A stretch of DNA of 13,175 nucleotides from Bacteroidia bacterium (GTDB lineage Bacteria; Bacteroidota; Bacteroidia; Flavobacteriales; Flavobacteriaceae). Below, one piece after another: positions 1 to 6,581 of this stretch (position 1 is the first letter of the stretch; each line of letters begins with the position of its first letter). The DNA is taken from the NCBI GenBank assembly GCA_030429325.1, contig JAUICT010000018.1, positions 1-13,175 of the forward strand. Reading direction: 5' to 3'. The translations under genes and the position numbers were made by a program. The notes under the pieces were generated by a model that was given only the letters and a program-made list of their open reading frames with translations, was not told where the DNA came from and did not search any database.

Positions 1-636
1 CACTTAAAGGAAAACATTATCAATGAGATTGCCAAGTTCCACAAATCCAATTTCAATGTGGATGAAATTGTCGACAATGCAAGTTCCCTAAAGTACACTA
101 AGGAAATAAAAAAATTGATTGCAGAAGAACTGCAAGCTCCGTCGTACCATTTTGTACGGCTTTTTGCTGGGGAGGTATATTCTGGCCGGCTTACTGAAAA
201 GGTGATGGGGGAATTTACCGATTTGGTAAGCAAGGCCTTTACCCAGACTATTGGCGAAAAGGTGAACGACCGCTTGAATGCAGCCCTGGACAAAGAGTCC
301 GAAAAACAACAGGTAGAGCATAAGGTACCCGAAAAGATCAGTAAAGTGAACACCACGGAGGAAGAACTGGAAGGTTATCGGATCGTGGTGGCCATTTTGC
401 GGAGAAAGTTGCCGGTCCACCGCATCGTCCATCGGGATACCCAATCGTATTTCGGAATCTTGTTGGATGATAACAATCGAAAACCCTTATGTCGCCTCCA
501 TTTGAATGGTGGGAATAAGTATCTCGGGGTTATTGATGAGCAAAAGGAAGAGACTCGGCATTTGATCGAGACTGTGGATGATATCTACCAGTTTGAAGAA
601 GAATTACTGAAAACGGTCGGTTACTATGAGGTTTAG
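1..636 (+). CDS. Predicted HsdR-like restriction endonuclease, C-terminal part (5' end outside window)
   Basis: The frame is open from base 1 and ends at TAG 634-636; the GTG at 58 lies in the middle of continuous homologous-looking sequence, so the gene begins upstream of the window. The visible 211 residues resemble the C-terminal half of the COG4748-type 'type I restriction enzyme HsdR N-terminal domain' proteins, predicted Mrr/type IV-like nucleases. Recognisable parts are the helical stretch with LKYTKEIKKLIAEEL, then PSYHFVRLFAGEVYSGRLT, and the terminal domain with LLDDNNRKPLCRLHLN and KYLGVID. In this family the PD-(D/E)xK nuclease core is N-terminal, so the catalytic residues would lie outside the window and activity cannot be judged here. 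A single-polypeptide nuclease without methylase or specificity subunits is the usual arrangement. The next gene overlaps it by 11 nt, which suggests coupling. Family recognition is from memory of the conserved motifs, not a search. Confidence 0.68.
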   Translation, partial: HLKENIINEIAKFHKSNFNVDEIVDNASSLKYTKEIKKLIAEELQAPSYHFVRLFAGEVYSGRLTEKVMGEFTDLVSKAFTQTIGEKVNDRLNAALDKESEKQQVEHKVPEKISKVNTTEEELEGYRIVVAILRRKLPVHRIVHRDTQSYFGILLDDNNRKPLCRLHLNGGNKYLGVIDEQKEETRHLIETVDDIYQFEEELLKTVGYYEV

Positions 637-856
637 GATTCTATTACTTCCCTTATTGATTTTGATACTATCTGGTTTCGATACGCCTGTCAATTTGGAT
701 GCTAACACCGTTTATCTCTGTATGGGGAAGGGGAGCAAAAAGTACCATTATCGTAAAAATTGCAGAGGCCTTTCTAACTGTTCCACCAAGATTCACGAAG
801 TCACGTTGGCCAAGGCCAAGGAAATGGGCCGCACCCTTTGCGGCTGGGAGGATTAA
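626..856 (+). CDS. Small secreted Cys/His-rich protein of unknown function
   Basis: A 76-residue protein. Residues 1-18 form a classic signal peptide (MRFR then a Leu/Ile-rich core), so the mature part of about 50 residues should be exported. It carries VYLC, YHYRKNCRGLSNCSTK and a C-terminal RTLCGWED, giving four cysteines (32, 46, 52, 72) and one histidine (41) that could bind a metal or form two disulfides. Similar small proteins with a YHxxxxCRGL core are common, uncharacterised proteins in Bacteroidetes. The ATG overlaps the end of the nuclease gene by 11 nt; no other in-frame start leaves the signal peptide intact. The overlap indicates co-transcription with the nuclease. Function is unknown; metal binding is inference. 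Confidence 0.7.
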   Translation: MRFRILLLPLLILILSGFDTPVNLDANTVYLCMGKGSKKYHYRKNCRGLSNCSTKIHEVTLAKAKEMGRTLCGWED

Positions 857-882
857 ACATTAATCTTTTTTACAAATCTCAG

Positions 883-957
883 GTCACATCGAGCGCAGTC
901 GAGATGTGGTCGGAACTCTCTACCCATACCCGTTGTCGGCTGCACTCGAACTGACAA
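883..957. repeat. Inverted pair of REP-like units (BIME-like)
   Basis: Two related imperfect hairpins face each other. Unit 1 (885-908) has stem CACAT/ATGTG (885-889 with 904-908), then a 2-nt bulge AG, then CGA/TCG (890-892 with 899-901) around GCGCAG. Unit 2, read on the minus strand (957-933), has TTGTC/GACAA arms around TTCGAGTGCAGCCGA. Both share GTCA-nn-TCGAG-nGCAG. This is the common Bacteroidetes 'TCGAGCGCAGTCGAGA' style of dispersed palindrome. It lies directly after the stop of the small secreted gene, where it could also act in termination or mRNA stability, but no T-tract follows. Confidence 0.7.
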
Positions 958-979
958 ACTTTTCCACCACTTTTTTGCA

Positions 980-995
980 TTACGGAATTCTGTAA
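980..995. promoter_or_regulatory. 16-bp near-perfect palindrome, operator-like, copy 1
   Basis: The sequence TTACGGAATTCTGTAA differs at one position from the perfect palindrome TTACGGAATTCCGTAA. It ends 21 bp before the -7 box at 1017-1024, so it occupies the expected -33 region. A second near copy lies at 6582-6597, also about 50 bp upstream of a start codon. It could be an operator or simply a small dispersed palindrome; the sequence does not decide this. Confidence 0.45.
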
Positions 996-1016
996 GGGAT
1001 TGTGTGGCAATGGGAT

Positions 1017-1024
1017 TACGTTTG
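1017..1024 (+). promoter_or_regulatory. Bacteroidetes-type -7 promoter element for the excalibur/TerB operon
   Basis: TACGTTTG matches the Bacteroidetes -7 consensus TAnnTTTG in all fixed positions. Transcription would start near 1028-1031, giving a leader of about 20 nt before the ATG at 1052. No clear TTG is seen at the normal -33 distance; the palindrome at 980-995 lies there instead, which would fit a regulated promoter. Confidence 0.5.
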
Positions 1025-1051
1025 GAGTACAAACTATTAAAACCGATAAAC

Positions 1052-1351
1052 ATGGGTTACCGAAGGGGTTACTACAAAAAAGATGGCACCTATGTCCAAG
1101 GCCATTTTGTGAACAAGAGGACAAGGGGTTTCAAAAGTAAAAGTGGTAAAGGGGGATGTTTGGGACTGATGATACTTTTCGTGATGCTAGTAGTCTTTTT
1201 GTCGTGTACCAGCGATAGCGAATCACCCTGCGCCAAGAAAAACTGCTCCGATTTTGCTTCCCAAGCAGAGGCGCAATCAACATTTGATGGCGATAAGACC
1301 TGTTATTCCAATTTGGATAGAGATAAGGACGGGATAGCCTGTGAAAACTAA
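1052..1351 (+). CDS. Small membrane-anchored excalibur-domain protein
   Basis: A 99-residue protein. Residues 1-26 (MGYRRGYYKKDGTYVQGHFV onward) are a basic Gly/Tyr-rich module seen at the N-terminus of many small Bacteroidetes proteins. Residues 36-52 form one membrane segment bracketed by C36 and C52. Residues 65-98 match an excalibur domain: CSDFASQAEAQ, then LDRDKDGIACE, whose D89, D91 and D93 form a DxDxDG calcium-loop-like site and whose two cysteines probably pair. Excalibur domains are extracellular calcium-binding modules often found with surface nucleases. An upstream GTG at 1004 is open in frame but lies before the -7 box at 1017-1024, so ATG 1052 is preferred. The SC at the end of the membrane segment resembles a lipobox, so cleavage and lipidation at C52 is an alternative to a simple anchor. 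Confidence 0.72.
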   Translation: MGYRRGYYKKDGTYVQGHFVNKRTRGFKSKSGKGGCLGLMILFVMLVVFLSCTSDSESPCAKKNCSDFASQAEAQSTFDGDKTCYSNLDRDKDGIACEN

Positions 1352-1361
1352 AAAATCAACC

Positions 1362-1766
1362 ATGGATAAAAAGAACATTTCGCTGGAGTTGAAGAGTCAT
1401 TTTTTAAGACTGTACCAAATGGCTTTCACCGATGACAATTTTGATGTACTGGAGCTTCAAATGCTCTATCGGTTTGCAGAAGAGAGGGGAGTCGGCCAAG
1501 AACAATTGAGTGAGGTGCTGCTGAACCCTTCCCAGGATTCCACCATACCGAAAGAATTGGAAGATAAGATTGAATATCTATATGATCTGGCACTTATGAT
1601 TTGGGCTGATGGTATAGCCACCGAAGATGAGGTCAACACACTGAGGAAGTATTGTATAAAATTTGGTTTTCTGGAAGAAAATGTGGAGGACATCTGTGAT
1701 TTTCTATTGGAAAATGCCAAACAGAATGTTTCCAAAAAACAATTGATGAACTTAATGAATGATTGA
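1362..1766 (+). CDS. TerB-like domain protein
   Basis: A 134-residue soluble, all-helical protein without signal or membrane segment. The repeated pattern AFTDDNFDVLELQMLYRFAE (residues 21-40) and ALMIWADGIATEDEVNTLRK (77-96) matches the TerB/DjlA-N fold, in which helices carry acidic residues (here D24, D28, E31 and D83, E88, E90) proposed to bind a metal ion. TerB was first named in tellurite resistance and occurs widely in stress and phage-defence neighbourhoods, often with vWA proteins; one lies two genes downstream. A GTG at 1341 is possible but would overlap the preceding gene. ATG 1362 lies 10 nt after that stop and starts at the conserved helical region. The stop overlaps the next ATG, indicating translational coupling. 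Exact function is unknown. Confidence 0.7.
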   Translation: MDKKNISLELKSHFLRLYQMAFTDDNFDVLELQMLYRFAEERGVGQEQLSEVLLNPSQDSTIPKELEDKIEYLYDLALMIWADGIATEDEVNTLRKYCIKFGFLEENVEDICDFLLENAKQNVSKKQLMNLMND

Positions 1767-3030
1767 TATGAGCCCATTAAAAAAAATATTTTCGATAAAA
1801 AAGAATCCGGAACCTGAAGTGGAACAACCCCAAGAGGAAGATTTCAAAAAAATAAAGCTCACCTTTTTTGAAAGCGGCTATGGCTCATCCAAACAGGCCG
1901 AGGGCAACCATATGGTCTTTAAAGCCTGTTTACAAGATGTATATATGGACTACAAAGGAAGGTGTAGGGAAGATGAAAGACTTCAAAAATCACTAAAGGA
2001 ACCCTATGTCCAAGAAAGGAGCAAGTATGAAATTGAATTGAAGAAGCGGAAGACGGCCAAAGTGATCTTAGAAGAGACCATTGTCAAGTTGGAAGAGAAA
2101 ATACAACAGTTCAAATCTGAGATTGCCGATGTAAAGCACAATCCCGAAAAATATGTGGAGGATGTGGACAAAAAACCGAAAGCGCAGTTCTATCTAGGGT
2201 TGATTGTTTTGATTCCCATCACCTTTTATCTGTTGGTATTTTATATCTCAGCTTCCTACTCGGCCTTTTTCAAGGATTTTAACACAAGTCAACTTAGCGC
2301 GGCCATTTTTGCTCCAGATGCATTAACAAAAGCGATTGAAGCAAGTTGGTTGGAAGGGGTTTTTGTGACGACCATTCCATTTGCTTTCATGGGACTGGGG
2401 TATTTGATCCATATGTTCCAAAAGCATAAGAACTGGCTTACTTATGTGAAAATTGCAACCTTGTTTTTGGTCACATTTATATTCGATTCCATTCTCGCAT
2501 ATCAGATTGAAGAAAAAATCTATGAAATGACTAAAACGTTGAATGATCCACCTTTTGATATTCTGATAGCGTTCACAAAAATCCAATTTTGGGGGATCAT
2601 CTTTGCAGGTTTTGTGGTCTATATCATTTGGGGACTGGTGTTCGATTTTATTATGAAAGAGTACGATGATTTCGATAAGATAAAATCCTTTATCCGATCT
2701 AGAAGGGAAGATATTGAGAATGCCCAGCAGGAAATCAACAAGCTGATAGCAAAGATCAATCCCATTAAAGAAGAGATTTCCGGCATAGAAGGAAAAATCA
2801 ATGATCTTCAACGCACCATAGACGGGTTCATATTTTCCAACAAACAGTATCTCACCTATCATGCCGAATATGTAAAAGGTTGGTTTTTGGCCATAGCGGA
2901 CAATTTTGATTCCCTAAAGAGAAGGGACGAGTTATTGGCCAAGTGCAGGGAAGAAGAAATGAAGCATCTGGAAGAGCATGAAATTGCCGATGAAAGCTAT
3001 GAAGGAAGGCTGTACAAACTTATAAACTGA
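1759..3030 (+). CDS. Coiled-coil protein with four central membrane segments
   Basis: A 423-residue protein of unknown function. Residues 1-80 are polar and probably cytoplasmic. Residues about 85-127 are a heptad-like Glu/Lys coiled coil (KVILEETIVKLEEKIQQFK). Four hydrophobic segments follow at about 143-166, 200-220, 229-250 and 276-298. A second coiled coil spans about 310-357 (EDIENAQQEINKLIAKI), with a charged C-terminus. With four passes, both coiled coils lie on the same, probably cytoplasmic, side. There is no recognisable enzymatic motif. The ATG at 1759 overlaps the TerB stop; an ATG at 1768 is an equally possible start. Such architecture suits a membrane scaffold or mechanosensory partner that could carry the TerB protein inside and contact the vWA lipoprotein outside. 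That assignment is inference from context only. Confidence 0.75.
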   Translation: MIDMSPLKKIFSIKKNPEPEVEQPQEEDFKKIKLTFFESGYGSSKQAEGNHMVFKACLQDVYMDYKGRCREDERLQKSLKEPYVQERSKYEIELKKRKTAKVILEETIVKLEEKIQQFKSEIADVKHNPEKYVEDVDKKPKAQFYLGLIVLIPITFYLLVFYISASYSAFFKDFNTSQLSAAIFAPDALTKAIEASWLEGVFVTTIPFAFMGLGYLIHMFQKHKNWLTYVKIATLFLVTFIFDSILAYQIEEKIYEMTKTLNDPPFDILIAFTKIQFWGIIFAGFVVYIIWGLVFDFIMKEYDDFDKIKSFIRSRREDIENAQQEINKLIAKINPIKEEISGIEGKINDLQRTIDGFIFSNKQYLTYHAEYVKGWFLAIADNFDSLKRRDELLAKCREEEMKHLEEHEIADESYEGRLYKLIN

Positions 3031-3034
3031 TTTT

Positions 3035-3952
3035 ATGAAGAACATAATTAGAACTGTCTTGTTGTTTGCAATGATTTCCAATTTGCAATCCTGTAAACAA
3101 GGTCCAAAAGCTGAGGTGGTGGAAGAAGAAACAATACTTGTTCCTTTCAACAAAGCTTCTTCTTCAAACGACAATCTGAACATTAGTATTTTAATCGATC
3201 TATCCGATAGGATAAACCCAAAAAAGTTCCCTGCACCAGCCATGGAATTTTATTTGCGGGATATTGGATATATGGAATCGGTAGCAGAAAGCTTTGAGTG
3301 GCATGTGTTGAACAAAAAGGTCATTAAAATTGATGACAAGATTCAGGTTTTTATAGATCCCGAGCCATCGGACCAAACTTTAAACAAGAAGATTGGAGAG
3401 CTAAAGATTCATTTTACAAAAGGCGATGTTATCAAGGACAGTATTCTAAAAGTTCCAGAGAAATATGGAAACATTTCAAGGCTTATATATAAATCGGCCA
3501 TAGAGGATGATCATTATGTGGGGTCCAACATTTGGGGCTTTTTTAAAAATAAGGTGGATGATTATTGTATCGATGAAGGGTATAGAAACATATTGGTGAT
3601 TTTAACCGATGGGTACATGTATCATAAAGATGCCAAGATGGAGCAAGGTAACAGGACAAGTTATATAATCCCTCAATCTATCAAGATGAATGGTTTAAAC
3701 AAGTCAGATTGGCAAAAACGGATGGATGAAAAGGATTTCGGGTTCATAGTACCTGAAAAAGATTTATCCAACCTAGAAGTACTGGTATTGGGAATCAACC
3801 CGGTTAAGGGCAGCCCATATGAGGAGGATGTCATCAGGACCTATTGGAGCAAATGGTTCGATGGGATGAAGGTGAAGAACTATGAGATCAAACAGGCCGA
3901 CTTACCAACCCACATGGACAAGATCATTCGAGATTTCATCTTAAAGAAGTAG
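3035..3952 (+). CDS. Lipoprotein with a vWA-like domain
   Basis: A 305-residue protein. A signal peptide (1-19) ends in LQSC, giving a lipidated C20 and envelope location. Residues 48-59 (LNISILIDLSDR) give the first MIDAS motif as D55-x-S57-x-R59, where the third position is Arg instead of the usual Ser. Residues 185-193 (NILVILTDG) match the strand with T191-D192-G193 typical of vWA folds. GSNIWGFF (163-170) may carry the middle MIDAS element. Metal binding is therefore plausible but somewhat divergent. vWA domains are protein-interaction modules; with TerB they form a recurring pair in Ter-type stress loci, although the classical TerY vWA is cytoplasmic, unlike this one. The gene starts 4 nt after the coiled-coil/TM gene and ends 2 nt before the DUF4236 gene, so all three are surely co-transcribed. 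Confidence 0.72.
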   Translation: MKNIIRTVLLFAMISNLQSCKQGPKAEVVEEETILVPFNKASSSNDNLNISILIDLSDRINPKKFPAPAMEFYLRDIGYMESVAESFEWHVLNKKVIKIDDKIQVFIDPEPSDQTLNKKIGELKIHFTKGDVIKDSILKVPEKYGNISRLIYKSAIEDDHYVGSNIWGFFKNKVDDYCIDEGYRNILVILTDGYMYHKDAKMEQGNRTSYIIPQSIKMNGLNKSDWQKRMDEKDFGFIVPEKDLSNLEVLVLGINPVKGSPYEEDVIRTYWSKWFDGMKVKNYEIKQADLPTHMDKIIRDFILKK

Positions 3953-3954
3953 CC

Positions 3955-4218
3955 ATGTCCTTCAGGTTTAATAAACGGGTCAATTTGGGCAAAGGTTTTG
4001 GAGTCCATATCAGCAAATCTGGTATCACCCCGAGTTATCGAGGGAAACGGGGAAGTTTAAGTTCGAAAGGATATTCCATACGGACTGGGATACCCGGTCT
4101 AACCTATCGTAAAACCTTTTCAAAATCAAAAAGTAGCGGGTGTTTGGTGGTTTTATTATTTGTGTTGGTAATGGTAGGCATAATCTCGTGTTCATCCATG
4201 CTATCAAACAAAGCTTGA
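3955..4218 (+). CDS. DUF4236 small membrane protein
   Basis: An 87-residue protein. Residues 1-55 match DUF4236: FRFNKRVNLGKGFGVHISKS at 3-22, followed by a Gly/Arg/Ser-rich stretch with GIPGLTYRKTF. This domain has no established function and usually occurs in small bacterial proteins with a membrane segment. Here residues 62-80 form a single hydrophobic helix bounded by C63 and C79. The helix has the same cysteine spacing as in the excalibur protein at 1052-1351. The ISC end resembles a lipobox, but only eight residues would follow it. The ATG lies 2 nt after the vWA stop. The end of the gene is followed by 64 nt with no clear intrinsic terminator before the channel gene, so read-through is likely. 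Confidence 0.75.
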   Translation: MSFRFNKRVNLGKGFGVHISKSGITPSYRGKRGSLSSKGYSIRTGIPGLTYRKTFSKSKSSGCLVVLLFVLVMVGIISCSSMLSNKA

Positions 4219-4282
4219 TTGATTTTTTAAATTGTAGGGGAGGTATGGTTGCAATTAAAAAGTGGGGCATCATCAGGAAGCC

Positions 4283-5710
4283 ATGAAACAGTTTTTGAGA
4301 TATTGGTTCTTGGATGAGGAAAATCCAAAGAAATACCTGTTGGATGTCTTCATTGCCTCAATGATTCTGCTTTCCATTGCGCTCATTTTTTTTCAAAATG
4401 AACACCAATATCTTTCCAAGAATTTGGAATATGTGGATAAGGCCGTGCTTCTGTTTTTTATTGTGGAGTATGGTGTCCGTTTCTACATCTGTTCCGATTT
4501 TAGGGATGACCGCCGTGCTGAGGGACTATTTTTTGCACTGAAGCAAAAACTTCTCTGGATGGCCAAACCGTCATCAATGATAGATCTTTTGGCGATTTTG
4601 CCGTCCTTGGGATTTTTTAGAGCCTTTCGGATGCTTCGCCTTCTACGCTTTTTAAGGTTGTTCCGTTTGGTAAGAGCTTTTAAAATATTTCGTGAAGTAG
4701 ACAAGCTCCATATTATCCTTCAGGGTATGAAGGAGCATAACAGGATGTTCTATATCTTTTTTACGGTAACACTCATTATTTTATTGGTACTTAGTTTTGG
4801 GTTGTACAGCGTGGAACACAATAGTGATAGCGAAGCATTTTATAGCTTCACCAATTCTTTTTGGTATTCCCTTGAACTGATAGAATTGGCGGATACCACT
4901 CCCAAAACTGTTTTTGGAAAGCTTCTTTCCATTCTATTGCTGATTTTCAACATGGCCATTTTTGGCTTTTTTATCTCAATTATACTCAATAAAATATCTC
5001 TGGTCATGAATGCCATTACATCGGGGAAAATATCCCGCCTGAACATCAAGAACCACATTGTGATATGTGGTTACACCAAGTCCGCTGAAAAGGTTATACA
5101 AGACTTGCTTCGAGACAAAAGGTATTGCAATAAGATTGTCTTGGTCACCCAGAAAACCATTGCCGATAAAGATGGGCTCATTTATGTAAATGCAGATTAT
5201 ACGGATTACAACACCTTGAAATTGGTACAGATAAAGCAGGCCAAATTTGCAGTTGTCTTTGCAGAATTCAATGAGCACGATACCATTCGGGATGTGGATT
5301 TGAGAACGGTAATGACCGTTTTCCATATTGAAAAGGAGGCGCCGGACACCCATACCATTGCCGAAATAAACGATGAGGTCAATGCGGAGATCATTAAGGA
5401 CAAGATTATGGGAGATGAAATTCTGTTCAAAGAATTGATAGACGCCAAAATTATTTCCACCTGCATAGATAATCCCAATGTTTCCAATTTGTTCTACCAA
5501 CTCTTTGGTGAGGATGGAGAGCGGGTAAAGAGTTTAAGGCCCACAGAGTTGGGACTTGCTGTTCCTGTGATGATCAAGGATATAAAACTGCTATTGCTGG
5601 AAAAGAATGAAACGCTTTTGGGTGTGATCAACCATCAAAATGAATCGGTATTGTCACCAAAGAATGATATGTTGGTGGACGATAGTGATCGGTTAGTCTA
5701 CCTATCGTAG
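4283..5710 (+). CDS. Six-TM voltage-sensor-type ion channel with RCK/TrkA domains and non-canonical pore
   Basis: A 475-residue protein. S1 (about 19-37), S2 (52-70) and S3 (97-109) precede a textbook S4: basic residues at every third position, R113, R116, R119, R122, R125, R128, R131 and K134. S5 is about 147-165 and S6 about 201-228. The pore region reads SFWYSLELIELADTTPKT (182-199); the K+ filter TVGYGD is absent and the loop is about three residues shorter than in Kv channels. The cytoplasmic part starts with an RCK/TrkA-N-like fold (HIVICGYTKSAEKVI, about 248-262), where the usual GxGxxG is reduced to GYTKSA, followed by a TrkA-C-like tail. The family suggests a gated cation channel; ion selectivity cannot be read as K+. 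ATG 4283 is chosen because AGGAAG lies just upstream and hydrophobic sequence begins soon after; GTG 4262 is an alternative. It is the last gene of the + strand cluster. Confidence 0.82.
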   Translation: MKQFLRYWFLDEENPKKYLLDVFIASMILLSIALIFFQNEHQYLSKNLEYVDKAVLLFFIVEYGVRFYICSDFRDDRRAEGLFFALKQKLLWMAKPSSMIDLLAILPSLGFFRAFRMLRLLRFLRLFRLVRAFKIFREVDKLHIILQGMKEHNRMFYIFFTVTLIILLVLSFGLYSVEHNSDSEAFYSFTNSFWYSLELIELADTTPKTVFGKLLSILLLIFNMAIFGFFISIILNKISLVMNAITSGKISRLNIKNHIVICGYTKSAEKVIQDLLRDKRYCNKIVLVTQKTIADKDGLIYVNADYTDYNTLKLVQIKQAKFAVVFAEFNEHDTIRDVDLRTVMTVFHIEKEAPDTHTIAEINDEVNAEIIKDKIMGDEILFKELIDAKIISTCIDNPNVSNLFYQLFGEDGERVKSLRPTELGLAVPVMIKDIKLLLLEKNETLLGVINHQNESVLSPKNDMLVDDSDRLVYLS

Positions 5711-5717
5711 GGGAGTT

Positions 5718-6533
5718 TTACTTCAATCTAAACCTCAAAAACACTGGTAAATGATCCGATAACTTTCTGGCCTCCTCCAATTGATCACAAAACCTGACAA
5801 AGTCGATAACCCCTCCTTTCACTTTGTGAACATTCTTCGAATAGAAAATATTGTCAATGGGGTGGTTGAGGTAATTGGTCCGTTCACAGCTTCGTTTTAA
5901 AGTGGTCTTTTGATTGTTGATGGCTGTTTGGTAACCTGATTTTTTTAAAGTGTTGAAGACAGGCATTTTTTCATCCACATTAAAATCCCCGGCAATCAGT
6001 ACGGGAGCCTTTAGAGAATCGATGACAAATTTAGAAAGGGCTTTGATCTCACTTTCCGGATCTTTGTTATAGGGTCTGGAATGATAATCTATTAGTGTAA
6101 ACTGTTTCCCATCCATGTAAAAGTTCACCAAAAAAGGTTCCCTGTCAATTAGGGGATCCAATTCTGAAACAAGCCACCCCCTATTTTTAATTTTGATGCG
6201 ATGGGTCTTCCAAATAATGGCATAGCGTTCAGAAACATATTTGGGACTGTTGGTAGGGTCACTGATGACATAGTCCCACTTACTACCTTTTCGATTGAGG
6301 ATGTCGGTGAGTTTGGCCACAGCCTGTGCGCCACCAAACCCGGCCACTACTTCCTGTATGGCCAGGACATCTACATCTCTTACAATTTCAGCAATTTTAT
6401 TCAGTTCTTCACGGTTCTTGGTCTTTCCAAAATCTTTGATGTTCCAAGAAATCAGGGTGATTTCATCTTGTTGGGAAAAAATGGGATAATAAGAAATCAG
6501 TAGGAATACTACTAATAGAATTCTTTTCAGCAT
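5718..6533 (-). CDS. Secreted DNase I-like endonuclease/exonuclease/phosphatase family protein
   Basis: A 271-residue protein with a signal peptide (1-20, ending PIFSQ). The fold of the endonuclease/exonuclease/phosphatase superfamily is clear: SWNIKDFG (N31), DVLAIQEV (E61), IDYHSRPYN (H151), PVLIAGDFN (D183, N185), PIDNIFYS (D227) and LSDHLPV (D260, H261). All catalytic and metal-binding positions expected for DNase I-like enzymes are present, so it should be an active Mg2+-dependent phosphodiesterase. Whether the substrate is DNA, RNA or another phosphodiester is not readable; bacterial relatives include extracellular DNases. A TTG eight codons upstream is possible, but ATG at 6533 starts right at the signal peptide. 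The gene converges on the channel gene with only 7 nt between stops, and an operator-like palindrome (6582-6597) lies 49 nt upstream of the start. Confidence 0.85.
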   Translation of the reverse strand: MLKRILLVVFLLISYYPIFSQQDEITLISWNIKDFGKTKNREELNKIAEIVRDVDVLAIQEVVAGFGGAQAVAKLTDILNRKGSKWDYVISDPTNSPKYVSERYAIIWKTHRIKIKNRGWLVSELDPLIDREPFLVNFYMDGKQFTLIDYHSRPYNKDPESEIKALSKFVIDSLKAPVLIAGDFNVDEKMPVFNTLKKSGYQTAINNQKTTLKRSCERTNYLNHPIDNIFYSKNVHKVKGGVIDFVRFCDQLEEARKLSDHLPVFLRFRLK

Positions 6534-6581
6534 GGGGTTGGGTTTGATTGCCCTCAATTTATAAAAAAACTTTTCGAGATA

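Noticed and set aside
1004..1051. GTG start at 1004 for the excalibur gene
   Set aside because: It precedes the -7 box at 1017-1024, so it would not be on the transcript, and the conserved module begins at ATG 1052.
2323..2862. 179-codon minus-strand frame
   Set aside because: It is the antisense of the coiled-coil/TM gene, shows no domain pattern, and lies wholly within a better-supported gene.
6201..6503. 100-codon + strand frame
   Set aside because: Lies inside the secreted nuclease gene, whose catalytic motifs are all intact on the other strand.
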